Assembly: GCA_025355705.1 (NCBI GenBank)
Contig: JANXZD010000038.1
Location: 1 to 5,474 of the forward strand
Reading direction: 5' to 3'
DNA length: 5,474 nt
Origin: Bacteroidota bacterium
GTDB taxonomy: Bacteria; Bacteroidota; Ignavibacteria; UBA10030; UBA8401
Shown: in pieces, positions 1-5,474 of the stretch
Layout: each line of letters begins with the position of its first letter
Numbering within the stretch: the first letter of the stretch is position 1
Made by a program: the position numbers and the translations under genes
Notes under the pieces: model-generated
The model's input: only the letters and a program-made list of their open reading frames with translations
Database searches by the model: none
Told to the model about the DNA's origin: nothing

Positions 1-179
1 GATTTTACTTCAACAAACACCAGAACATTTCCATCCTTCGCAACAATATCGATCTCTCCGTGTTTGTAATAATAATTTTGTTCAAGGATATCGTAACCAT
101 TTTGTTTCAAAAAATCCATCGCAACAGCTTCGCCAATTTTCCCTTTAGTTCTATGAGACTTTGGGCCTTTGCGGTTCAT
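1..179 (-). CDS. yraN: YraN / UPF0102 family nuclease-like protein, 3' end beyond window
   Basis: The first 59 residues of a UPF0102 (YraN) protein can be read; the gene continues past base 1. The family is about 115-130 residues long, so roughly the first half is visible. It has a restriction-endonuclease-like (PD-(D/E)XK) fold and is often annotated as a putative Holliday-junction-resolvase-like nuclease, but its cellular role is not settled. Visible family motifs are KIGEAVAMDFL near residues 14-24, GYDILEQNYYYKHGEIDIVA at about 28-47, and FVEVK at 55-59. The Glu of GEA, the Asp of GEID and the Glu and Lys of EVK fit the nuclease-fold core. The ATG overlaps the rnhB stop as ATGA, so translation is probably coupled. 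A weak GGA lies 6 bases upstream. yraN next to rnhB is a common bacterial arrangement, which supports both calls. Confidence 0.93.
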   Translation of the reverse strand, partial: MNRKGPKSHRTKGKIGEAVAMDFLKQNGYDILEQNYYYKHGEIDIVAKDGNVLVFVEVK

Positions 180-775
180 AGTTGTTCCAATGTATCAACA
201 TGAAATGAACGGCGATGGATCGGCGAATAACCAAATTGACGAATTGCTTCGATATGCGCTTTTGTTCCATACCCTTTATGTTTTGCAAATCCATACTGAG
301 GATATTGCTCATGTATTTCAACCATCAATGCATCACGCGTAACTTTCGCGATAATCGAAGCAGCTGCGATGGAATGAGAAAGTGAATCTCCTTTGATAAT
401 ATTCTCCACCGGATATAATTCATGTCGAAAAAAATTTCCGTCAACGAGTAGTTGCTGCGGTTTAATTTTGAGAAGCGCTATCGCTTTGTTCATTGCAAGA
501 AATGATGCCTGTAAGATGTTGATCGTATCGATCACATCGTGGCTTACAATTCCGATCCCAATTGCCAATGCCTTTTCATGAATGTAGTGGAATAATTCTT
601 CACGCTTTTTCGCTGACAATTTTTTAGAATCATTCACTCCCTCGATCAAAACCCCTTGTGGGAAAATCACAGCAGAAGCAACAACGGGTCCTGCAAGTGG
701 ACCTCGTCCCGCTTCATCAATACCGGCGATATGCAGAATTCCTTGGCTCCAATATTTTTGTTCGTATTCTAACAT
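176..775 (-). CDS. rnhB: Ribonuclease HII
   Basis: This is a complete 199-residue RNase HII, normal for the family. The enzyme cuts the RNA strand of RNA-DNA hybrids and nicks 5' of single ribonucleotides misincorporated in DNA; it acts in the cytoplasm with divalent metal. IAGIDEAGRGPLAGPVV at residues 16-32 carries the first two acidic residues, D20 and E21, and the GRG motif (23-25). NDSKKL is at 48-53. LLVDGN supplies D112 and KGDS supplies D130, completing the expected DEDD set. SIAAASIIAKVTRD follows at 135-148. HKGYGT at 166-171 contains the Tyr (169) expected to help recognise the RNA-DNA junction. The frame is open to an ATG at 823, but that would add 16 non-conserved residues inside the UbiA gene. 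The ATG at 775, 5 bases after the UbiA stop, gives the usual N-terminal length. No strong ribosome-binding site precedes it (only GGG about 11 bases upstream). Confidence 0.97.
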   Translation of the reverse strand: MLEYEQKYWSQGILHIAGIDEAGRGPLAGPVVASAVIFPQGVLIEGVNDSKKLSAKKREELFHYIHEKALAIGIGIVSHDVIDTINILQASFLAMNKAIALLKIKPQQLLVDGNFFRHELYPVENIIKGDSLSHSIAAASIIAKVTRDALMVEIHEQYPQYGFAKHKGYGTKAHIEAIRQFGYSPIHRRSFHVDTLEQL

Positions 776-780
776 TATAT

Positions 781-1605
781 TCAACCCAAATAGATCGCAA
801 TCAAACCAACAAGCATATCCCACTTAAGAATATTTGAAATACGATTCAAATTCTTTACCGATTGATCTTTCCATAAAGATATGATCAGATATACCAGAAC
901 AAGATTCACTCCAAAATTAACTGTGATAAAGTATTTCAACCCATACAATCCACAAAAGAATGGAATGAATGTAGAACCAATAACAATGACCAAAAACGTT
1001 GTCGCAATAATTCCTGCATTCTTCATTCCATATTTCACGGGAAATGTGCGCGCATTATTCTTGGAATCACCTTCGACATCTTCCATATCTTTCACTATCT
1101 CTCTTCCGACATTGATAAGAAATGCAAACAGTGCGGGCATTAAAGCCTGGCGAATATTTCCAACGGTTGCACCACCAAAGATAAATGCAAGTCCGGTCAA
1201 CGCACCTACAGTGATATTTCCTAATAATGGTGTCCCCTTAAGAACTTTGCTGTAGAGAACAATCACCGGAACAGCAAAGAATGCTATAATGAACGCACTA
1301 CGCGTTGTATATGCGCTCATGATCAAACCAAAACCCGTAAGTGCCCCAAAGAACATCAATGCATCATATCGAGCGACGGCACCGCTCGGTAACGGGCGAT
1401 CCGGTTTGTTGATGCGATCAATCTCAATATCTAGAATGTCATTGATCACCATTCCGCCGCTACCGATCAACGCACCACCGAGCGATGCGAAGATCATTGG
1501 AAGAATCTGCGACTGAGTTCCTCCGGCAAGGATGCAGGAGACAAAGATTGAAAGAGCGGTGATGATAAAATTTACAGGTCGGGCTAACGTTATGTAAGGT
1601 TTCAT
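781..1605 (-). CDS. UbiA-superfamily prenyltransferase, geranylgeranylglycerol-phosphate geranylgeranyltransferase-like
   Basis: This is a 274-residue polytopic membrane protein with about eight or nine hydrophobic segments, the usual UbiA size and topology. Both Asp-rich motifs that bind Mg-diphosphate are intact: NDILDIEID at residues 55-63, running into RINKPDRPLPSG (64-75), and KDMEDVEGD at 172-180 preceded by GRE (167-169). The NKPxRPLPSG stretch and the REIVKDxEDxxGD form match the digeranylgeranylglyceryl phosphate (DGGGP) synthase branch better than quinone enzymes such as UbiA or MenA. In archaea that enzyme adds the second geranylgeranyl ether to a glycerol-phosphate lipid. Homologs occur in many FCB-group bacteria, where the product is mostly untested. 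The call rests on motif resemblance, and transfer to another acceptor (quinone, haem or chlorophyll type) cannot be excluded. The ATG shares one base with the omp85 stop (TAATG) and has no visible Shine-Dalgarno sequence, which suggests reinitiation by ribosomes leaving omp85. Confidence 0.9.
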   Translation of the reverse strand: MKPYITLARPVNFIITALSIFVSCILAGGTQSQILPMIFASLGGALIGSGGMVINDILDIEIDRINKPDRPLPSGAVARYDALMFFGALTGFGLIMSAYTTRSAFIIAFFAVPVIVLYSKVLKGTPLLGNITVGALTGLAFIFGGATVGNIRQALMPALFAFLINVGREIVKDMEDVEGDSKNNARTFPVKYGMKNAGIIATTFLVIVIGSTFIPFFCGLYGLKYFITVNFGVNLVLVYLIISLWKDQSVKNLNRISNILKWDMLVGLIAIYLG

Positions 1606-3392
1606 TAGAATTCGTTTATTATTCCTACGTGAATTTTTCCATTGCTAAAACTATCTCCCTGACCAAGCGCATAACTGATATTTAAGATTCCCAATCCTGT
1701 TTCAACTCGCGCACCAATACCAAATCCGTATAAACTCTTTTCCTGTCGTACTATTCCCTTTAATGCGTCAGATGGACGGGAAAAATATCCACCATCAACA
1801 AATCCGAATAATGATGATGCTCTGCCGGTAAGGAATCGATATTCACCATTTACATACGCCAACTGCGATGCAAAAAATTGATTTTCACGATATCCACGCA
1901 ATGAGGTTGTTCCTCCAAACTGATAGAGATCGCTCAATTCCAATCGTGTAGAGTTGATCTGTTTCCCGTGAAGACCGATCATGATTACCTGACGTGCAAA
2001 AGTTGTGATGAATACTTCCGCATCAACAGAATACCGTCGAATTGAAAAATTTTTCTCTGTGGCAAGATACAAATATTTTTCCGGTCCAGAAATCGATTTC
2101 CTTCCTTGCTGGACCGTCGTTGAGTATCGCACACCGCGCGTCGGATTTCGAAGATTATCCCGCGTATCGTATAGGACCTCCGCTCCAAAAAATAATGCAT
2201 TGCTTTCAAAGATCGAGAATTGTTGAAGATCGGCAGAAGGATACACTGATTCAGAAGTGATATTTCCCGCGATTGATAATTCTTCCGTAATGATAAAATC
2301 ACCACGCAATTCTAATTTTGTCTTAACGTATGTAGAATCCTGTTTGCGCTGATAGAATGTTCCACCAACGTTCAATGGAATACCAAACAACCACGGTTCT
2401 CGGTATTGTAATTCAATTTCCTGAGTCGTTTCGGTTTCCCGCTGCCATCGTATCAATGCTTTTCTTCCTGTGCCAAAAAGATTTCGCAGTGCAACGAAAA
2501 CATTTCCGGTAAAGTATCCCTTGGTATTAGGTGTTGTTGATGGCACATATCCAAGAATTCCGTCAAACGTATTTGTATTCCCTTCCCGAACGGAGATCAA
2601 TAATCCGCCACGTAAAGAATCACTGATCGCTTGTGAGACAATATACAATTGTGGCTCAGCAACCGAAGAAAACAATTGCATTCGTTCCAAACGTCTTTGA
2701 ATTCGAACGATTCGTTCTTGATCGAACAATTCACCTTTGTTCACTCGCGCTTCACGAACAATGACATTCGTCGATGTAGCTGAATTTCCTTCAGTTTGAA
2801 TTTCGTCAAGATATATTTTTGCACCTTCTTCAATCGTCAATTTTACATTCAATTTAGAACCATCACCTGAATCGACATGAATGCTGTCACTACTGATCCT
2901 TGTAAATGGAAATCCTCGTCCCGCATATAATTGAAGAACTGATTGAATATCAGATTCCAATACCTGCGCATTCAACGGCGTTCCTTTTTTCGTCTCGAAA
3001 AGGGAAAGAAGTTCTGTCGTGGAAATCGCAGAATTTCCAACAAGAGTAATCTCAGAAATAGATGTTCGAACTTTTTCATTCAGAAAAAATATCAATTCCG
3101 CGGCAGAAGAATCGATATTGAAAATATACTTGGAAGAATCGATCCTAAACGAGTAAAACCCATCTGAACGATAGATATCTGCCAAGGCTACACTTAATTG
3201 TTCAATCTGAGAGATTGGTGAACCAATCTTTACAGGGATCTTCTCTAGCAATTCGCGTTGAGAGAAGAATGTATTTCCAAAGAACTCAATTGAAGATATC
3301 TTCGACTGTGATTGTCCGACAGTGACAAATAAAAAAAGCCAAACGCAGAGTACGATTGGCTTTTTTTTCCATATATGGTTTTTGGATATCAT
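1605..3392 (-). CDS. BamA/TamA-family (Omp85) outer-membrane protein with three POTRA domains
   Basis: This is a 595-residue outer-membrane protein of the Omp85 superfamily, which inserts or translocates proteins across the outer membrane. A signal peptide is clear: KKK at 9-11, a hydrophobic core at about 12-26, and likely cleavage near GQSQS (26-30). Three POTRA-like repeats follow at about 31-107, 109-193 and 194-271; each opens with a strand ending in GN (39-40, 119-120, 202-203). The 16-strand barrel fills the remainder, with RNLFGTGR (303-310), REPWLFG (331-337), YDTRDN (408-413), NPTRG (416-420), the Omp85 signature LRGYR (498-502) and FGIGARVETGLG (557-568). It ends in Phe, as expected of a beta-signal. 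E. coli BamA has five POTRAs and about 800 residues; this one is closer to TamA in size and POTRA number. Usual bamA neighbours (skp/ompH, lpx genes, uppS) are absent, so it may be a second, specialised Omp85 protein. A weak GGA lies 7 bases before the ATG. Confidence 0.93.
   Translation of the reverse strand: MISKNHIWKKKPIVLCVWLFLFVTVGQSQSKISSIEFFGNTFFSQRELLEKIPVKIGSPISQIEQLSVALADIYRSDGFYSFRIDSSKYIFNIDSSAAELIFFLNEKVRTSISEITLVGNSAISTTELLSLFETKKGTPLNAQVLESDIQSVLQLYAGRGFPFTRISSDSIHVDSGDGSKLNVKLTIEEGAKIYLDEIQTEGNSATSTNVIVREARVNKGELFDQERIVRIQRRLERMQLFSSVAEPQLYIVSQAISDSLRGGLLISVREGNTNTFDGILGYVPSTTPNTKGYFTGNVFVALRNLFGTGRKALIRWQRETETTQEIELQYREPWLFGIPLNVGGTFYQRKQDSTYVKTKLELRGDFIITEELSIAGNITSESVYPSADLQQFSIFESNALFFGAEVLYDTRDNLRNPTRGVRYSTTVQQGRKSISGPEKYLYLATEKNFSIRRYSVDAEVFITTFARQVIMIGLHGKQINSTRLELSDLYQFGGTTSLRGYRENQFFASQLAYVNGEYRFLTGRASSLFGFVDGGYFSRPSDALKGIVRQEKSLYGFGIGARVETGLGILNISYALGQGDSFSNGKIHVGIINEF
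3331..3368 (-). terminator. Terminator-shaped hairpin inside the omp85 signal-peptide codons
   Basis: Bases 3331-3342 (seven A, then GCCAA) are perfectly complementary to 3356-3367 (TTGGC, then seven T), giving a 12-bp stem around a 13-base loop. Read in the operon direction, the stem ends in a run of seven U, the shape of an intrinsic terminator; read on the plus strand it ends in eight U. The G+C core is short (three G-C pairs of five before the A-U extension), so strength is uncertain. It covers about codons 9-21 of omp85. Signal peptides naturally run from AAA Lys codons into T-rich hydrophobic codons, so chance is a real alternative. It could act as an attenuator when omp85 is not being translated, or stop antisense transcription. 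Confidence 0.35.
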
Positions 3393-3397
3393 TGTGG

Positions 3398-3415
3398 GTT
3401 CCGTCCATGCGGAAC
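3398..3415 (-). promoter_or_regulatory. Small hairpin over the omp85 ribosome-binding site
   Basis: GTTCCG and CGGAAC form a perfect 6-bp inverted repeat with a 6-base loop, in the only notable gap between genes. In the transcript the 3' arm contains the GGA that is the best Shine-Dalgarno candidate for omp85, and the stem ends 5 bases before the ATG. The 5' arm begins 5 bases after the stop of the GWxTD gene, so a ribosome finishing that gene would be expected to melt the stem. This suggests translational coupling of the two genes; no experimental support is visible, and a 6-bp stem can occur by chance. Confidence 0.35.
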
Positions 3416-3420
3416 TGAGG

Positions 3421-4704
3421 TCAATAAATTTTTAATCGTTGAATAAGATCCCAAATCGGCGTTAATAAACGATAGTCACCGAACCCTGTCTCATCAACAA
3501 AAACGATACTTCGGTTGTAATCATAATATGACCAAATCTCGTATGGTTTTGTATCAACATCGAATGGATGGCGTTCAACATTGCTCGGCGAACCAAACAG
3601 AATGAAGACCATTCCCATATCGGTCTTCCAGCCCGGCTGATAATGCGAAAAATGTTTGTTCGCATATTCCACACGGCTGTAATATTCTTCCATATACTCG
3701 TTCCGCACTGTGCTGACATTTGGATCACGTTTTTTCCAAAACTCATCGAACAGTTTTCTTTTCTCTTCATCCGTTTTCGCTTCAGAGATTTTGTCATATT
3801 CAGCATCTTTTGCAATATACCGCATTTGTCGAATTGCTAGATCAAGATCTGAAATACTGATCGGCAAATCACCCCATCGAACAACGAATGGTCTTTCTTT
3901 GATCAAGAACGGTTCATCCACAGAAGCATTTACTGAACGAACCTCAACATTAACAGAGTAAGCCCCGGTAGAATATTGTGAGCTGTCAAAACGTGTGATC
4001 ATTTGACCGCGAACACCATGCATTTTAAATGGTTGACTCTTGTTCAGTAATTGCTTCCCTTTGATATCGGTGATCACATAACGGAACTCAAGAGAATCCG
4101 CCGGGTTGGAAGAATATACTTCGAAGAATATCGAGAATGCATTATTATTCTCTCCGATATTTCCGGAAATATTCGGAACGATCTTTCTTCGTTCGCCATC
4201 TGCAGCTATACGACTCACAAGCATAACATCACTGAGCGCAAGTGAAGATTTGAAGTAATGATCGACATTGATTTTCTTCACTACGGAAGATACTTTCCCG
4301 GATTCATTGTCACGTAATTGTACCTTTAACGAATAGAGACCAGGTGATATTTCAGCTGAACGCTGCGTAAGACTAAACGCTTTTTTAGATCCGGTATATT
4401 CAAACATTGGAACTTTTACTTCTTCTGTCCAGATCTTTTCAGAGACTGATGAATTTTTATCGTTCAAAAAATTCAATGTGATTTCATATTTCGAAACGTA
4501 CTGATCGTTCATTTTTACAAATTGAAGAAGGTCATACGGGATCTGTACATACACATCCACTCTCGACGAAAGCGAATCGCCAGTTGAAAAACTGAGCGCA
4601 TCAACAAAGAATTCAGGGGCATTGTACATCGATATTGGCCTTCGCGCTTCAACTTGCGCAAACAAACCAGATGAGATTAGGATGTAAAATATGAACAGTC
4701 TCAT
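3421..4704 (-). CDS. Secreted GWxTD-domain protein of unknown function
   Basis: This is a 427-residue exported protein whose C-terminal third is a GWxTD domain, a family found mainly in FCB-group and related diderm bacteria with no established function. Residues 1-17 are a signal peptide (MRLF, hydrophobic core, LFAQ). There is no lipobox and no Cys anywhere, so it is not a lipoprotein; it is probably periplasmic or surface-exposed. Two beta-rich segments follow (about 35-147 and 156-275), each ending in a similar pattern of G-x-Y-S, V and R. A helical stretch (about 285-352) contains FWKKRDP at 322-328. The defining GWKTD is at 358-362, followed by MVFILFGSP (365-373) and EIWSYYDY (389-396). 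The gene could start at the ATG at 4710, which overlaps the rimO stop (ATGA). However, GAGAGG ends directly against that ATG and lies 6 bases from the ATG at 4704, so 4704 is preferred. Immediate adjacency to the Omp85 gene suggests a shared role in the outer membrane. Confidence 0.9.
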   Translation of the reverse strand: MRLFIFYILISSGLFAQVEARRPISMYNAPEFFVDALSFSTGDSLSSRVDVYVQIPYDLLQFVKMNDQYVSKYEITLNFLNDKNSSVSEKIWTEEVKVPMFEYTGSKKAFSLTQRSAEISPGLYSLKVQLRDNESGKVSSVVKKINVDHYFKSSLALSDVMLVSRIAADGERRKIVPNISGNIGENNNAFSIFFEVYSSNPADSLEFRYVITDIKGKQLLNKSQPFKMHGVRGQMITRFDSSQYSTGAYSVNVEVRSVNASVDEPFLIKERPFVVRWGDLPISISDLDLAIRQMRYIAKDAEYDKISEAKTDEEKRKLFDEFWKKRDPNVSTVRNEYMEEYYSRVEYANKHFSHYQPGWKTDMGMVFILFGSPSNVERHPFDVDTKPYEIWSYYDYNRSIVFVDETGFGDYRLLTPIWDLIQRLKIY

Positions 4705-4706
4705 GA

Positions 4707-5474
4707 TCATCCTCTCGAAATTAATTCTCCATCTAAATCATATTCTGTCGCATCATTGATCGTTACATTCACAAAATCTCCAATATTAAAACCATTCTTC
4801 CTCGGGATAAAAATTTCATTGTCAATTTCAGGTGCGTCCCATTCTGTCCGTCCGACAAAATTTCCATCTTCAATGCGTTCTATAACCGCGCGTGTAGTTT
4901 TCCCTATGCGCAGTTCATTTTGTTCAAGCGAAATCGCACGTTGAACTTCCATAATATGTTCTTTGCGGCGTTCTTTTTCTTCTTCGGGAATTGGATCACC
5001 CAGTCCGTGCGCTGTTGTATCATCTTCTTGTGAATATGTAAAGACTCCAAGTCTGTCGAATTTAACATCTTTAATAAACTGAACGAGTTCTTCTATGTCT
5101 GCTTCCGTCTCATTCGGAAAACCAACGATCAATGTTGTCCGCAGAGAAATATCGGGAACCGATGTTCTAATTGTTGAGATCAAATTCTCGGTTGTCTTTC
5201 GCGTAATTCCTCTCCTCATTGATTTCAAAACATTATCTGCCGCGTGTTGGATCGGCATATCAAGATAACGACAGATCTTTGGATTATCACTGTACGATTG
5301 TAAAATATCGAGCGGAAATTTTGCCGGGTATGCATACATCAATCGAATCCACTCTAATTCTTTTATGGATGCAAGCGATGTCAGTAATGATGCAAGTTTT
5401 CGTTCCCCATAGATATCCAGACCGTAATACGTCGTATCTTGTCCAATAACGATTAGTTCCTTTACTCCTTTTTC
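4707..5474 (-). CDS. rimO: Ribosomal protein S12 methylthiotransferase RimO, 5' end beyond window
   Basis: The C-terminal 255 residues are present. The reading frame is open to the right edge, and the first Met codons in the window (TTG at 5342, ATG at 5339) are internal. RimO is a cytoplasmic radical-SAM enzyme with two Fe-S clusters that methylthiolates a conserved Asp of ribosomal protein S12. The family is about 430-450 residues long, so the N-terminal UPF0004 domain and the radical-SAM CxxxCxxC motif must lie outside. In fragment numbering, GQDTTYYGLDIYG is at 11-23, WIRLMYAYP at 42-50, YLDMPIQHAADNVLKSMRRG at 70-89, RTTLIVGFPNETE at 112-124 and FTYSQEDDTTAHGLGDP at 145-161. A C-terminal TRAM domain spans about 191-251, with GRTEWDAPEID and the ending EYDLDGEL. 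The DMPIQH...MRRG form and the TRAM ending favour RimO over MiaB. It meets the next gene at ATGA or a 2-base gap and is the most upstream gene of the operon visible here. Confidence 0.96.
   Translation of the reverse strand, partial: EKGVKELIVIGQDTTYYGLDIYGERKLASLLTSLASIKELEWIRLMYAYPAKFPLDILQSYSDNPKICRYLDMPIQHAADNVLKSMRRGITRKTTENLISTIRTSVPDISLRTTLIVGFPNETEADIEELVQFIKDVKFDRLGVFTYSQEDDTTAHGLGDPIPEEEKERRKEHIMEVQRAISLEQNELRIGKTTRAVIERIEDGNFVGRTEWDAPEIDNEIFIPRKNGFNIGDFVNVTINDATEYDLDGELISRG
4711..4716 (-). promoter_or_regulatory. Shine-Dalgarno sequence deciding the GWxTD start
   Basis: In the sense strand this reads GAGAGG, the best ribosome-binding site in the window. It touches the ATG at 4710 (no spacer) but sits 6 bases before the in-frame ATG at 4704, a normal spacing. 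It lies within the last codons of rimO. Confidence 0.6.

Noticed and set aside
776..823. Longer RNase HII reading frame starting at 823
   Set aside because: The extra 16 residues lie within the UbiA gene and do not resemble RNase HII N-termini; the ATG at 775 gives the family's usual length.
781..1605. MenA or ubiquinone UbiA as the identity of the prenyltransferase
   Set aside because: The NKPxRPLPSG and REIVKDxEDxxGD context is closer to the DGGGP synthase branch; no quinone-pathway gene is present in the window.
1985..2305. A 106-codon minus-strand frame inside omp85, and several plus-strand frames of 62-124 codons
   Set aside because: All lie within well-supported genes, show no recognisable motifs, and have compositions typical of shadow frames.
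3369..3378. Palindrome CCATATATGG beside the terminator-shaped hairpin
   Set aside because: It is AT-rich, only 10 bases long and inside omp85 codons 5-8; no bacterial operator of this form can be assigned from sequence alone.
3604..3628. Inverted repeat GAAGACC / GGTCTTC with an 11-base loop
   Set aside because: It falls on the conserved codons around the GWKTD motif, has no T tract, and is short enough to be chance.
4157..4172. Perfect 16-bp palindrome ATATTTCCGGAAATAT
   Set aside because: It lies mid-gene and encodes the repetitive peptide NISGNI of the GWxTD protein; the repeated Asn-Ile codons explain the symmetry, and no promoter is nearby.
4707..5474. MiaB (tRNA methylthiotransferase) as an alternative for rimO
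   Set aside because: The DMPIQH...MRRG motif, GRTEWDAPEID and the EYDLDGEL ending fit RimO, whereas MiaB typically has a PxQSGS...MxRxYT form.

Overview
The window is a tightly packed run of six genes, all read from the minus strand (right to left). In order of transcription they are: rimO (5' end beyond the right edge), a secreted GWxTD-domain protein, a three-POTRA Omp85/BamA-family outer-membrane protein, a UbiA-superfamily prenyltransferase of the geranylgeranylglycerol-phosphate type, rnhB (RNase HII), and yraN (UPF0102; 3' end beyond the left edge). No RNA gene, mobile element, CRISPR array or long non-coding stretch is visible. The longest gap between genes is 28 bases.

The DNA is moderately AT-rich. 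The host is a diderm bacterium, because it carries an Omp85 barrel with an LRGY motif and a C-terminal Phe. GWxTD proteins, an archaeal-type UbiA and mostly weak Shine-Dalgarno sequences together suggest the FCB group, most likely the Ignavibacteria/Chlorobi side. This is an inference from family distribution; nothing in the window proves it.

The junctions look like a single operon. rimO and the GWxTD gene meet at an ATGA overlap or, with the better-supported start, a 2-base gap. The GWxTD gene and omp85 are 28 bases apart. omp85 and the UbiA gene share one base (TAATG). The UbiA gene and rnhB are 5 bases apart, and rnhB and yraN overlap by ATGA. Most starts lack a strong Shine-Dalgarno sequence, so translational coupling probably matters. 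The exception is a GAGAGG just before the GWxTD gene, which favours its second ATG.

The operon mixes ribosome modification and nucleic-acid housekeeping (rimO, rnhB, yraN) with three envelope genes in its middle. The least understood part is the adjacent pair of a secreted GWxTD protein and a compact Omp85 protein. Two RNA structures surround the omp85 start: a 6-bp hairpin covering its weak ribosome-binding site, and a perfect 12-bp hairpin with a T tract, shaped like an intrinsic terminator, inside its signal-peptide codons. They raise the possibility of attenuation or coupling control, but could also be by-products of coding.
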